Assembly: GCA_029204225.1 (NCBI GenBank)
Contig: CM055111.1
Span: 42,350,815-42,414,814, forward strand
DNA from: Diphasiastrum complanatum
Lineage: Eukaryota; Streptophyta; Lycopodiopsida; Lycopodiales; Lycopodiaceae
Reading direction: 5' to 3'
DNA: 64,000 bases
Notes under the pieces: generated by a model
What the model was told of the DNA's origin: nothing
Seen by the model: only the letters and a program-made list of their open reading frames with translations
Databases searched by the model: none
Position numbers and translations under genes: made by a program
Part shown: positions 1 to 11,722 of the stretch, in pieces
Numbering within the stretch: position 1 is the first letter of the stretch
Layout: every line of letters begins with the position of its first letter

Positions 1-189
1 GCCACCTTGGCCATGAGGGTTTCTTTCAAAACCCTAAAATATGTGATTAAAGAATATTTAAAAAGATAATGTTTTAAGAATGACCTATAGAGAGAAGAGA
101 GAGAGAAAGAGAAGCGCGAGAGAGGAGAGAGCGAGAGCGAGCGAGCGTTCAAGTCTTTGAAGAAAGAATGCTGGAGAGGGTTTTCGTGC
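1..189. other. 5' flank of the PPR gene with a GA-rich leader
   Basis: No coding region is visible. Positions about 89-147 are a nearly pure purine stretch of GA and GAGCGA repeats, which would lie in the 5' untranslated region of the following gene. GA-rich leaders are common just upstream of plant start codons. I see no clear TATA box in the short flank available. Confidence 0.5.
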
Positions 190-2391
190 ATGAGCCAGTC
201 AAATTCTGGATTTCTTCTACATACTGTGATTTGTGACGTGAATCTATCGCTTGCTTGCTTCAACCCACCATCTCACCTGCATCTGTATTTGTATGTGTGT
301 AGTTGTATTTGCAAGGATTGTGTCACTTATATGTCCTTGATGCAATCCCTGGCTCAGCATTCAGGCTTCTTCTGCCTTCCCTCCCCCTCCTCCTCGTCCT
401 CCTCGCTCTCACATACAACATCTCAGTTCAGTGATCTTTGTGTAGTTAGGTTCAACAATCAGCAGCTCTTCCTCTCACCTCCATTATGCCTGCAGCTGCA
501 AAGTAGTAGAATTAGATCTCTTAGCCTTTTGAAAGAGCCGCAAACGAATGGGCTAGAGGTGGTGGTAAAGAAGGATCAGCAAGCACTGATCAAGCGCATC
601 GCTGCGGAAGAAGGGGGCAAGGTAGATGGCGCAAGGAGCACAGAGGCTGCAGTGCGAGCCCTGACATGGGCGCTCAGAGATGCTGAAGATGGGGCAGAGT
701 TGGAATCTCTACTGGCGGATATGGAGTTTCCACTCCCCGTTTACAGCTCGGTTATTCAGAAGCTAGGGAAGGAGGGCAGATACAAGGCTGCAAATTATCT
801 CTTTAGATGGCTGCAGACCAAGATAGATGCAAAAGAAAGAGCAAATGTTTACATTTATACCAGTCTCTTGGGTGCTTTTAAAGCAAGTGGGTGTGTGGAG
901 ATGGCCAACCTTTTGGTGAAAGAGATGACTGAGATGGGAGTAGCACTGAATCTGGTTACTTACAATACAATTATTAGCCTTTACAAACAGCAGGGTCGTT
1001 TTGAGGAGGCTCTAGGTATTTTCGACGAGGTGCAGAAATTAGGTTTGCAACCAAGCTTTGTCACCTATTCTTACGTGTTTCAGATTTTCAAGAAAACAGC
1101 AAATTTCGATGATGCACTTGATCTATACCAGAAAATCAAAGTGCTGTCCAATGTGAAGATTGGTTTGCTGCAGAGTAGTATGAAAGTGGATGACTTTTAT
1201 ATTACCCTCAACAATCTAGAAAATCTCGAAAGATGGGTAGTGCAAGCTGGGCTTCAGAGGATAATGAATGGCCTTGCTTCACAAAGCAATAGAAGAAAGC
1301 TAGTAGTGGTTTTCCAGAAAATGAAAGGTGCCCAGCTGAAAATTAGTCGTTTGGACTGTAGAATGCTGATTCTTCACTGTGGACGTAGTGAGGAAGATTA
1401 CTTTTTATTAAAAGCTCTTTTCCACTTCATGCAGGAAAGGGACCTCTTCTTAGAGGTTTATCTGTGCAATCATATCATCCGAGCATTTGGAGAAGGGTAT
1501 AAGTTTTGGGCTGCTCTGGAGGTGTTTGAGCACATGTTGATGAAAGGCCCAATTCCCTCTACTGTCACTTACAAAATCTTGCGCTCTCAATTTCATGTTC
1601 TTCTTAGTGCAGCAAGCAGGAGAAAGATTTGGAAATGGGCCCTGCAGTTGATAGATAAAATGATCGACAAAGGAATAGAGCCTGATACGTATGCCTGGAA
1701 TATAACACTAGCAGCATGTGCTAAAGCTGGCAAGGCTACTGCTGCTGTCGAAGCTTTTCAGAAGATGATAGAGCGTGGTGCAATGCCTGATGTGTACTCC
1801 TATGGGGCACTTCTGAGTGCACTTGAAAAGGAGAGTTTGGAGGAAAAAGCAGAGCAGGTTTGGAATAGCATGCATAAGGTCATGGTAATGCCAAACGACG
1901 CTGCCTATACAACTATGATTTCGTTGTATGGGAAAATTGGCAAGTATGGGAAGGTGATGGACATGTTTCACGAAATGCAAAAGTCTGGAATCCAGCCATC
2001 ATTGATCACCTATAATGCTTTGATCACTGCTTGTGCTTTGGCAGGAGATGGTGAGGGAGCCCTTGGCTGGTTAGAAACAATGAATGCCAACAAGATTGAG
2101 CCAGATAGTACAACCTATCAACAACTTATTGAAGCCTTAGCCAATGCCAATGACTGGAAGAGAGCAGCAGCAATGTATGTTGAGATGCAGAAACTACAGC
2201 TTCAGCCATCACATTCCACTTATGATTTAGTTTTGAAAACATGCAAGGCTAATGATGCACACATTGAAATTGGGCTCCTTGGGCCAAGGCCTCATGAGGA
2301 GAAGAGGAGAAACACTGTTGATGCGTCATTCGTTTCTATGGAGCAACTTAGCAGTGACATCAGGCCTCCAGCTTGTACCTCAGTAGTGTGA
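190..2391 (+). CDS. P-class pentatricopeptide repeat protein, probably organellar (LPE1/At3g46610-like)
   Basis: An uninterrupted reading frame of 733 codons from the ATG at 190. The open frame reaches back to a TTG at 157, which is unlikely as a plant start. ATGs at 331 and 340 are alternatives and would put a serine-rich, transit-peptide-like stretch at the very N-terminus. PPR motifs of about 35 residues lie at roughly residues 220-320 and again at 420-680, with typical TYNTIIS..Y, SYGALLSAL and TYNALITAC helices. There is no E, DYW or SMR extension, so it is P class, a group that binds organellar RNA to stabilise, process or help translate transcripts. The C-terminal tail contains GLLGPRP. 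That and the repeat spacing remind me of LPE1 (At3g46610), a chloroplast psbA translation factor, but this rests on memory and needs a search. No introns or lesions are seen. Confidence 0.9.
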   Translation: MSQSNSGFLLHTVICDVNLSLACFNPPSHLHLYLYVCSCICKDCVTYMSLMQSLAQHSGFFCLPSPSSSSSSLSHTTSQFSDLCVVRFNNQQLFLSPPLCLQLQSSRIRSLSLLKEPQTNGLEVVVKKDQQALIKRIAAEEGGKVDGARSTEAAVRALTWALRDAEDGAELESLLADMEFPLPVYSSVIQKLGKEGRYKAANYLFRWLQTKIDAKERANVYIYTSLLGAFKASGCVEMANLLVKEMTEMGVALNLVTYNTIISLYKQQGRFEEALGIFDEVQKLGLQPSFVTYSYVFQIFKKTANFDDALDLYQKIKVLSNVKIGLLQSSMKVDDFYITLNNLENLERWVVQAGLQRIMNGLASQSNRRKLVVVFQKMKGAQLKISRLDCRMLILHCGRSEEDYFLLKALFHFMQERDLFLEVYLCNHIIRAFGEGYKFWAALEVFEHMLMKGPIPSTVTYKILRSQFHVLLSAASRRKIWKWALQLIDKMIDKGIEPDTYAWNITLAACAKAGKATAAVEAFQKMIERGAMPDVYSYGALLSALEKESLEEKAEQVWNSMHKVMVMPNDAAYTTMISLYGKIGKYGKVMDMFHEMQKSGIQPSLITYNALITACALAGDGEGALGWLETMNANKIEPDSTTYQQLIEALANANDWKRAAAMYVEMQKLQLQPSHSTYDLVLKTCKANDAHIEIGLLGPRPHEEKRRNTVDASFVSMEQLSSDIRPPACTSVV

Positions 2392-2907
2392 AAGTTTGAT
2401 CTGGATCTTGACATTATTGTTACACACTAAGGGGCATGATTTTTTTAATCTTGTCAACTTGTAGAGCATATAAATGTGAATGGCTTCCTCGATGGACCTT
2501 GTCAAGGGCTATGAGCTACAGGGTGCAAGTTATTCAACTTACAAACAATGTGAAAGATTTTGGCATACTGCACTGGTATATTATTTTAAATATTTTCGTG
2601 CCCATCAAAATTTCATGAGAGAATGTAGGAATGTAGGCTGTTATGGAGAAAAGGAGGTTTAGAGCTTTTCATTGGTACAAGTGTCCTTAAGGTTTTGACT
2701 AACGAGGTGTGTTGGAAGGACACATGTTTTTCAATTTATCCCACAAAACTAGTGTCATTTTGATTGAAACGCTATATATACCATGAGTGGTTTGGAATTC
2801 TGCAAAGTGTGACCTTCAAGATGAAAAGCGTGACAAGTTAGGGTTTCTCTGAGATTAGGGTTCGGAGGGCAAGAATAGCAATAATATAGTAGAAATACAG
2901 TAATACA
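2392..2907. other. 3' flank of the PPR gene, no gene seen
   Basis: Contains the likely 3' untranslated region of the PPR gene and AT-rich intergenic sequence. Short open frames at about 2436-2662 have no recognisable content and overlap one another in different frames, so I do not call them genes. Confidence 0.5.
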
Positions 2908-2932
2908 TAGAGAGAGAGGGGGAGAGAGAGAT
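2908..2932. repeat. GA microsatellite
   Basis: A short purine run of GA dinucleotides interrupted by a G stretch. Confidence 0.7.
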
Positions 2933-3112
2933 GGTCACATGAACCCTTCGAAATGATGTACCTCCAGAAGTCTACAACAACAAGGGGGCTGCAAGCAACT
3001 CCCCGGTCCCCCTTTTTTATGCCGCAACAAGCTCAATTGTTCCTGTGGCCACAAGAAATTTAACGAGCAGACTAGCGATGTGAGCCCGCAAGTCTACGGG
3101 TGGGTAGGCGTT

Positions 3113-3312
3113 TTGGGCAAGCAGGGCAGGGTTTTGGGCGGGTGGGCAAAGGGGAGGGTTAAAAATTTGAAAAATGGGGAGTTTTTTTCTGGGCAGGGTC
3201 AGGTTGCCCGTGGGGCAGCGCAACCGCTGCCCAAAAAAAAACATGAAAAAAAATGTGGTTTTTGGGAAGCCCACGCTGCCCATCACAGCGTGACGGGCAG
3301 TGTGAGCGGCCC
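3113..3312. repeat. GC-rich block with GGGCAG/CTGCCC hairpins, possible DNA-transposon remnant
   Basis: Much richer in G and C than its surroundings and built from repeated GGGCAG-type words. Positions 3213-3232 form a perfect 8-bp stem with a CAAC loop. Positions 3272-3304 form a longer stem, CACGCTGCCC against GGGCAGTGTG, with an inner TCAC/GTGA pairing. The block ends near CCGGGAACACT, which read on the other strand as AGTGTTCCCGG would be a plausible DNA-transposon end. I cannot find a matching second end. Overlapping open frames on both strands are low-complexity by-products. Confidence 0.4.
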
Positions 3313-3534
3313 GGGAACACTAAAGTTTTAATTATAATAGATACTAGTAAATAGCTGAAACATCCCTCGAAAATGCATGGGGAGAAGAGTGGCCATGAGA
3401 TAGCTAGCAGGTAGATACTAGTAGATAGGTGCAACATCCTTAGAAAGTGCATGTGAGTGAGAAGTTTGCACCAAAAAAGGCAACTACTCAGCCCCCTTTT
3501 TTGATGCTGGGTGCTGGTAGCAAGCAAGCTCATG

Positions 3535-3687
3535 TTTCCATGAGAGGGAAAGAGTGTCATAACTCATAAGTCATCTAGTAGGTAGATACAAATGCTCTTG
3601 TTTCCATGAGAGGGAGGGAGAGTGTCATAACTCATAAGTCATCTAGTAGGTAGATACATAAGTCATCTAATAGGTAGATACAAATGC
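3535..3687. repeat. Tandem repeat, two units of about 66-87 bp
   Basis: The unit beginning TTTCCATGAGAGGGA at 3535 recurs at 3601. The second unit contains an additional internal copy of the AAGTCATCTARTAGGTAGATACA segment. Related GTAGATACTAGTAGATAG words occur just upstream at about 3400. Confidence 0.8.
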
Positions 3688-4958
3688 AAAAGCTTCACAA
3701 TACAAGTGGTTGCAGACTTTTAAGGTATACTAGTATATATATTACCAGCTCAGTAGGCTTTACATAGATCATACGAAGTGTTTATATTACCGGTTCAGTT
3801 TGGATTATATGAAGTGCTTAATCTTAGACGGTTTGTCCAATTTATCTTGAAAATAAAGCCTTAGGCTGTTTTCAGGAGCATTGCCATCCATTGCCATCCA
3901 TATGTAGTTCTTCTCTCTCGGTTCAGTGACAAACCAAACTTACCACCCCCACATGCTTTGAAAAGGTGGGATTAGTTTTTGTCCATGAGCACTTACCAAG
4001 ATAAGCAATGGCCTGCAGAGCGCAGTATGAAACCACCTTCACTTCGAAGTAGAAATTTGAAAGACTTTCAAGATTTAGAAATCCGTTTTGGATTAAATTG
4101 CAAAATAAGCATCAATAGGTTGTTGGGTTGAGTACTTAAGTACATTTGTGAATGATCTCTATCCAAAAAGGCCTTGCTCACATAATAATGGTCTTAATCT
4201 GCAAAATTACCTTGACAAAGTTGAATAATTTTCATCACAAATCAGATACATCACATGACTATTGAAAGTTCTTGGAGAAGCAATGCCACATGTAGTGTAT
4301 AATACTTTGGAAATTGCAAATATGAATAAGGCTCAAGCTTCTAAGCTATGTAGTGCATCTAGTCATCATTGTAATTTTTTGGCCAAATTTGCTAAGTTTC
4401 ACTAACCACTAAAGTAGAGTCTAAGCAAAAAAGGCACACTACATGGCTCGAAGACTGCAACCATTTGATTGATCACCGAACTCGTAAAAAGTAAACACAC
4501 TTCACTCATTGATATACGATGGTAGGGCACCTTCATTGTTTTAAAATATAAAAAAAGTTGCGAAAAAAATGTATAGAAAGGAGAATCTCTGCTTGAAAAA
4601 AAAATCTCTTATAGCTACATGAGGAGAATGTGACCACATTAGAACCTAGTTGCAAAGATGATCTTGACTAAGTGCATAATTAGCCCATGCTCATGTTAGT
4701 CATTTTAGCAAGTAAATTGCACACATTGTTTTGATGCTCCAATCTGATATTACAATAGTTGGAGCCCATTTATGTAAGAACATCCTTGGTTGTGATGTGC
4801 CATTCCAACGAATGAAGATATTTTTTGCAACAAACAGCTTGTAGCTACTTGATATTTATAGAAACTTAGGAGCAAGAGAGAGAGAGAGAGAGGGAGAGAG
4901 AGAGAGATGAAATTTTAGAAATCATTTGTAAATAAAACTCACAAAACTCGCAAAGAAT
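3688..4958. other. AT-rich spacer, no gene seen
   Basis: No open frame with recognisable content on either strand. A GA microsatellite occupies 4872-4908. Confidence 0.5.
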
Positions 4959-5640
4959 TTACTTGCAAATTGTCAAGACCCGTCGTGCTAGATCCGCAAA
5001 GAATAGATGAATATTCTCTAGTAGTTTGCATGACTCATAAAAATATATATACTCCTCAGATTGTTCTTCGACAGTAACCTTAATTTTGGAATAATTTGTA
5101 GCAATTCCATGTTTCGAAATTACATGTCCAAGAACAACTCCACGAGTAACCAATATTTGACACTTTTCTGGAATTAAGAAAATCTGGTATTTATGACTTC
5201 GATCAATCACTTTCTCCAAATGTTCCAAATGGCTTGTTTTAGGACTATGGACTTCAAGATCATCCAAATAAATTTCAATAGTTTTTTGCAAATACTCCTT
5301 CCAAACGACATAACTTTATAAGCATAGGTTCCCCATTCTCAAAAGCTATTTTATGTTGATCCGCAGGTGCGATTTTAACTTGGTTGTATCCACTGAATCC
5401 ATCCAGAAATTTATAAGCTTCCGCTCCAGCAAGGCGATCCAGTATGCTTTCTGTGAAAGGCAATGTAAAGTGACATTTTCGCGTTACTTTATCCATGATC
5501 TTGCATTCACAAGGTACTTGGATTCACCTAACCTGAACCAAAAGAAATCAAATGCACATAAATGCCTCTTCAAATCATCAGGTTGAATCATTATGCGATA
5601 ATCAATCCAAACTATATCACCAAAACAAGCAAAAATGAAT
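4959..5640 (-). pseudogene. Ty3/Gypsy reverse transcriptase fragment
   Basis: Two overlapping frames on the minus strand carry reverse transcriptase motifs of a plant Gypsy element. The upstream piece (5275-5496) has FLDGFSGYNQVKIAPADQ, the region around the first catalytic aspartate. The downstream piece (4959-5291) has YLDD followed by the PEKCQILV and LGHVIS segments typical of Gypsy RT. A frameshift near 5280 separates them, and a further stretch to about 5640 reads as decayed upstream sequence. No LTR, integrase or gag belongs to it, so it is an isolated, inactive remnant. Confidence 0.8.
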
Positions 5641-6192
5641 ACAATCCTAGCTAGAATTGCATTCTATGATGAGTACTTGCCGAAATCCTTGGGCTGACCC
5701 TAAAAAGCCTAAGACAGCTCCAAGAATGATGATATACCTTCCTACTGAATGATTGAAAACTATTCCTTGTAAATGACTCCACAAATCGAGTAGCATCAAA
5801 AAGAAGAAAGCACAAAAAAAAACTTGTTATTTTGATCCAATTGATAAGAGGTTGACAAAATTTCTAGAATTCACACGCGTGGGGAAGATTCACAAGTATG
5901 ATAGATCTAATTAAGCTTTATGATTAGCACAATAACCTGATTCTAGATTGAATAGCAAGATCTAGTACAGAAGTTATGGCTTAACCACAATCTAGCATGC
6001 TAAGCATCAAAGAATGATAGCAATTTAGCAAAAGTACAAGAAATTAGTGTATTAGCATTAGCCTCAGCACGAGTTAAAGAGAGAAAGATAGAGAGATATC
6101 AAGCAAAAATTTTATAGATCCAAAATGGCAAGAGATAGCTACAAAGCTTTGGTTCTTCATAAAAATTAATGAGAATGGCTACACATATTTAT
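5641..6192. other. Spacer, possible old LTR or leader sequence
   Basis: No gene. A TATA-like CCATAAATATG is readable on the minus strand near 6180, and the right end merges into a repeat shared with about 14.0 kb. It may be part of an older LTR element into which the Copia element at 6312 inserted. Confidence 0.3.
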
Positions 6193-6311
6193 GGAGTTTG
6201 AGGTAACTCGAGGTAGAACCACATCCATCCACCTTTTGATGACATCTAAAGTGCAAACTAGAGTCTATGTGACATTTGTCACATCTCATGCATGAATCTC
6301 TACCTACTTTT
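6193..6311. repeat. Left half of an interrupted repeat (paralogue at 13985-14107)
   Basis: Closely matches 13985 to about 14107, including AGTTTGAGGTARCTCGAGG and the TCTATGTGACATTTGTCA segment. The match stops exactly where the Copia LTR begins at 6312 and resumes at 12555 on the far side of the element. The final five bases, 6307-6311, are CTTTT, the left target-site duplication. Confidence 0.85.
6307..6311. other. Target-site duplication, left copy (CTTTT)
   Basis: Identical to CTTTT at 12555-12559 on the other side of the Copia element. A 5-bp duplication is the expected length for Copia integrase. Confidence 0.88.
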
Positions 6312-7144
6312 TGTGGAAAAAGTACAAAAAGGACCAAGAGTGGATCTTAATTTGATCCTCAAGAGGGATTGGTTGTCAGATTACTTGATCTATCAATCTA
6401 CTTGAGATTAAGATCAATCTAGATCAATTCTAGACACAAAATCCTAACAAGAACAATCATTAATTGAAGGTAGGTGTACTTTCTGGTTTCCCACGTGTGA
6501 AACCCTGTCTGAGTACGGACTCCAACCTGAAAATCAAGTACACATTGATAGCACCTCAAAACAATCAAAACAAATGTAGACAAATGGAGAGAATCACTCA
6601 AAATTGCTTCCAAAACCAAGATTGGTGTCTCACAATGATTATGGCCAAATGTGGCTTTATATATACAATAAGTGAGAGCTCGTGGTACTGATCATCCCTT
6701 TGATCCCACATGTGTGAAGGTGCTTTGTCATATGATGATTCATCATGCAAAACTGACACTTGGACAAAACTTTCTATTTTGAGCACTTTTGGTCCATTTT
6801 CCTTCTATATGGAGATCTACTTGAAAATCTTCTAGAAGTCAAAATTCACCTACTTCAGCTTATTCCACACATGTGAGCTGTCCTCTACACATGGGATGTG
6901 ACACCTAACCAAAGGATGTGGCTCATGCGATCAATAGATTGATGCCATGTGTCATATGTCTAGAAAACTAGTTTTTGGCCTTTTTAGCCACTAGAACTTG
7001 AATTAAATCATATGTACAGCCTATATGATTATGGTACATGACAAGTACACTATTTTCACACATGGGAACAGACTCCACACATGTGTAATCATCCTATATA
7101 CAAGATTTTTGGCCTCTACCAAGCTTATTTTTGCATTTTTCACA
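6312..7144 (-). repeat. 3' LTR of Copia A copy 1
   Basis: Begins TGTGGAAAAAGTAC and ends TTTTTCACA on the plus strand, so in the element's own orientation it runs TGTGAAAAA to TTTTTCCACA. It matches 11723-12554 throughout. A TATATATA stretch near 6657 (minus-strand reading) is the probable LTR TATA box. Confidence 0.93.
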
Positions 7145-7158
7145 CTCCTCCTAAAAAA
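7145..7158 (-). promoter_or_regulatory. Polypurine tract
   Basis: On the minus strand this reads as a T run followed by AGGAGGAG, directly abutting the 3' LTR. That is the expected place and composition for plus-strand DNA priming during reverse transcription. Confidence 0.8.
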
Positions 7159-7159
7159 T

Positions 7160-10100
7160 CTAGCTTGGTAAATCTAGCATAGATCTATCTATAACTCCAA
7201 GAGCCAATCTTAATTTTATAAATGGATCTTTAGGCAATGCCTTGGTGAGTATATCAGCAATGCAATCTGATGATGAAACATGAATAAGCTTGATCTCTTT
7301 TGCTTGCACTTTCTCCCTCACGAAATGATGTGCAATCTCGATGTGTTTTGTTCGAGCATGGAAGACTGGATTGTTTGCAAGTTGTTGAGCTGCTTGATTA
7401 TCACAATATATGCATGGAATGTCTTCATCCTTGATCACATGTAGCTCCTCCAAAAGCCTTTTAAGCCAAAGAACCTCCTTCGTTGTTGTTGTCATAGCTT
7501 TATATTCGGATTCTGTTGATGAAAGAGAGATGGTATCTTGCTTTTTGGAAAGCCAAGATATAACTCCTCCACATAAGAATGTAGCAAATGCACTTATGGA
7601 TCTTCTATCCATCTTGTCACCTGCAAAACTTGAGTCCAAATATGCTCTCAAACAGATATTAGTCCTTTCATAAACTATGCCAAAGTCTCTTGTAGCCGAG
7701 ATGTACCTTAACACCCTTTTTGCTCCTTTCCAATGACACATTAATGGACTTTGCATGTATTGACTCAACTTGCCAACACAAAAACTAAGATCTGGTCTAG
7801 TGATAGTTAAGTATATCAAGGAACCAATAAGCATTATATAGGTAGTGATGTCCTCAAAGGATGCTTCATCACTTTCCTTAGAACCTTTTACACTTAGTTC
7901 CATAGGAGTTTCAACTCCTTTACAATCAATCATGCCAAATCTTGCTAAGATTGATCTAGCATACTTAGATTGACATATGAAGGTAAAATCATTACTTCTA
8001 GTGACTTCTATTCCAAGTATAACTTTAAGAAGTCCTAGATCTACCATCTTAAATTCACTAGACAAGGAAACTTTTACATTCTTAATGCCATCTAGATCAT
8101 TTCCTGTGAGCATAATGTCATCAACATATAAAACTAAGATAATGATCTTTCCATCATTACATTTGTAGTACAATGATGGTTCATAAGAACTTACAACAAA
8201 TCCAATGGAAATAAGATAGGAATGCAACCTAGAGTACCATGCTCTTGGTGCTTGCTTGAGTCCATAAAGACTCTTCTTCAAGAGACACACCTTGTCTTCT
8301 TCTCCATCTTTGATGAAGCCCTCGGGTTGGCACATGTAGATTTCCTCTTCCAAGAATCCATTTAAGAAAGCATTTGTCAAATCAAGTTGGAAGAGCTCCC
8401 ATTTGAAAGAAGTTGCAAGACATATGATTAATCTAATGGTCACAAGCTTTGCAACAGGTGCAAAGGTTTCATCATAATCTATGCCTTTGACTTGCAAAAA
8501 ACCTTTCGCTACAAATCTAGCTTTGTACTTATGAATGGAACCATCTTGACTATATTTCAATCTATATATCCATTTACAAGTAAGAGGCTTCTTTCCATAA
8601 GGTAAATCAACAAGTTTCCAAGTTTGATTTTCCATTAATGCATCAAACTCTACTTGCATAGCTTTCCTCCAATATTGAGACTTATTTGCTTCCTCAAAAC
8701 TAGTTGGTTCTTCAAGCATAGTAGTCAAGAAAGTATAAGAGTTGAGTAGTTGAGAATATTCCCTTTGCTCCCCTTTGTCACTATAAGTGAGCCTTGATGG
8801 CGCAGTCCTTGTCCTTGTTGATCTTCTTGGCACCCTTGGACTTGGAGTAGGTTTCACTTGGTCTTCATCTTCATGAAGCTCCTCCTCGGCCATAACATGA
8901 TCATTGACAAGTTGAGTGTTGTTGGAAGTCACCTTTCCTTTGGCTTGGAGAGATTCATCAAAAAGTACATCTCTACTAGCAACAACTTTTTGTGTAATAG
9001 GATCATATATCCTATAGGCTTTCTTACTTTCACTATAACCAACAAAGATGCCTTTGAAAGAAGTGGCATCTTCCTTTTTTCATTGTTTCTAAAGGAATAT
9101 GTACATAACAAGTACATCCAAAAACTTTCAAATCACTAAGATTTGGCTTTTTGCCAAACAATACTTCATAAGGTGTAAGTCCTTTAATGGCACTATTAGT
9201 CATTCTATTACAAAGAAAATTTGCACATAAAATAGCCTCTCCCCAAAATGAAATAGAAAGAGCTGCATCTAATCTCATAGCTTTAGCACACTCACATAGT
9301 GTCCTATTCTTTCTCTCAGCTATTCCATTTTGTTGTGGAGTATATGTACAAGTAAACTTTCTCTTTATGCCATTAGTTTCACAAAACTCTTTCATCCTAT
9401 TGGAGATGTACTCCCCTCCATTATCACTTCTTAATACTTTCAAGCTAGTATTAAGTTGCTTTTCTACAAGAGTTTTGAACTTTACAAAGGACTCAAAAAC
9501 TTCACTTTTCTTAGACAAGAGATAAACCCAAGAGTATCTTGATTTATCATCAATAAAAGTGACATACATTAGAGCTCCACCATTTGATTCATGTGAAAAT
9601 GAATGAACATCCGAGTGTATAAGGATAAGAGGAGAGTTAGATTTTATCAAAGATCTCTTGAAAGGAAGCTTATGAGATTTGGAGAGTCCACAAGCTTCAT
9701 AAAGCTTGCCACACTTGGATATGGTTTTGGGAAGTCTTCTTGCTAGCTCCTTTGTCACCATGGTCTCCATAGCTTTGTAGTTAGGATGGCCTAACCTTTT
9801 GTGCCATAATTCCCCTTGAGTAAGCTCCTTCCTTGCCATGTTCACACTTCCAACCATCACATTAGCATCCAGTTTGAATAACCTCCCTTGCTTGAAACCA
9901 CTAGCAATACATTTTTCATCTTTCAAGATAGAACATGCTCCATGCTTGAAATGTACATCTAATTCACTATCCATAAGTTGTCCTACACTCAACAAGTTCT
10001 TTGTAATTGAAGGTACATAAAGAACATTGTCTAGATCTACTTTTTTAGATGATCCTAGACATAAAGGAATGGATCCAACACCTACAATCTCACATTCTTG

Positions 10101-11120
10101 ATCAATTGCAGTGAAGATAAATCTCTTAGAACTATTGTAAGAAAGTAGATTAGAAAAGTAGTCTTTTTGGTGAGTCATGTGAGAGCTTGCCCCACTATCA
10201 ATCCACCAAGTGTCTTGATTAGATGTTTGTGGTGAGGATACCATCAAAGATAGATTGCCTTCTTCCTCCTCCTCAAGCACAAGATTGCCTTGATTGTCCT
10301 TCTCTTGGGCATTCTTCTTCTTGTAGCACTCGGATGCAAAATGTCTCTTTTTTCCACAAAAGAAACACTTTAGCTTCTTCTTGTCCTTCTTGATCTTGCC
10401 TTTGGAACTTGAAGCTCCATCTTTGTTCTCCATCTCCATGTCTTGAGTCTTCTTGGATGGAAACGTCTTCTTCTTGCATTTCAAAGAAAAGTTAGCTTTT
10501 TCATCACCATCATTCAAAGATAAGGAACTCATCCTACTTTTGATATGAAGCATTCTACTCTCCTCACTAACAAGCACACTTTGAAGTTTTTCAATACTAG
10601 GAAGTGAATCTTGTAAAGCAAAGGTTTGAACAAGATTGGAATAATCATCTCCTAATCCATTCAAAATGATTTGAACTAATTCATCATCTTTGATTTTATC
10701 ATCTATAGAAGACAACTCTTTATTCAAAGATTTGATCCTAAAGACATAATTTTGGACACTTTCACTACTTCCTTTCATGCTTTGAAGGATTTGATTCCTA
10801 AGCATGAGTATCCTTGAAGTCTTCTTGGATCCATAAATAGCTTTTAATGAATCCCATGCCTCTTTGGATGTGGTACAAGATGAGATTTCTTTCAAAAGTT
10901 CATTACTTACATTCCTTTTTATGCAGTGTAATGCAACTCTACATCTCTTTTTGTACTTAGCCAATTCAACTCCTCCTTGAGGTTCTGCTTCCACCTCAAG
11001 TACTATGTCATAAAGATCATGAAGTACAAGCAAAGATACCATTCGAACTATCCAAGTAGCATAATTATTGGATGTAAGTCTTTCACTAGCTTCAAGCAAA
11101 AAACCACCCATTGATGCCAT
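7160..11120 (-). pseudogene. Copia gag-pol polyprotein with one frameshift
   Basis: Chosen start is the ATG at 11120 (MASMGGF); the frame is open to 11192. In order: a UBN2-type gag of about 230 residues; a CX2CX4HX4C zinc knuckle near 10325-10375; a protease with DSGASSH near 10180-10205; an integrase HHCC region near 9690-9820, with catalytic D (HSDVHS), D (RSDNGGEY) and E (ERKNRT); a reverse transcriptase with YVDD near 8120; and RNase H ending in HVSSSDCIADILTKALPKD. The frame breaks near 9051-9062, where one extra base shifts integrase out of frame with RT. The downstream 590-codon frame has no further stop. Apart from this indel the protein looks catalytically complete. Integrase-RT linker residues are readable on both sides of the break. 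Confidence 0.93.
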
Positions 11121-11709
11121 TTTTGAATGTGAAAAAACACTAGAAACTCTTATGGTTTCTCTAAGAGATCTGAACCTAAAGTCTTCTAGCAATTTAGAAA
11201 GCTTATAGACTCAATCCTATCACTCATGAACCAATCTAGAATGATGGAAATTTAGATTCTGGTCTCAACCTTGCAAAATCACTCCTTAATCTATGATTTT
11301 TAGCAATTTCTCTCTTCAACTTCAACATACAATCAAAAAATCAGAGTAGATCAATTAATGCACCTCATTCAAGCTTCAATTTTAATTTTCTGGCTGATCT
11401 AATCCAAGAACTAATCAAGGGATTAGACTCTCTATAGAAAATGCTTGATTTTGCACCAAAAATCACTCAAATTGGGTATGTGAGTCAAATTCTACAAATT
11501 TTTGAAATTTCTCAGTCAAAACCGGAGCTGTACGGCCTCACACGTGTGAAAAGGGTTCCTACAGCCCACAACAAGATCTGGACCAAAAATTTTGAGAATA
11601 GCTATCAAATCCAACTCGCTACACAAAATTTGACTAGTTTCCAAAAAACTGCTAATTTTGGCTTTGATTTGGATTAACCCTATCAATTTCAACAAAACCT
11701 CTTGTACTA

Positions 11710-11722
11710 GGCTCTGATACCA
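11710..11722 (-). promoter_or_regulatory. tRNA-iMet primer binding site
   Basis: The minus strand reads TGGTATCAGAGCC immediately after the 5' LTR. This is the standard plant Copia primer site complementary to the 3' end of initiator methionine tRNA. It fixes the orientation of the element and the inner boundary of the 5' LTR. Confidence 0.93.

Noticed and set aside
157-189. PPR start at the TTG at 157
   Set aside because: Non-ATG initiation would be exceptional in a plant nuclear gene, and an in-frame ATG follows at 190.
3017-3560. Overlapping frames on both strands in the GC-rich block
   Set aside because: Low-complexity, mutually overlapping and ending inside simple repeats; no domain or codon pattern.
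7410-8168. Plus-strand frames over the Copia A pol region
   Set aside because: They are antisense shadows of RT and RNase H, and the same shadows appear over the second copy at 59498-60253.
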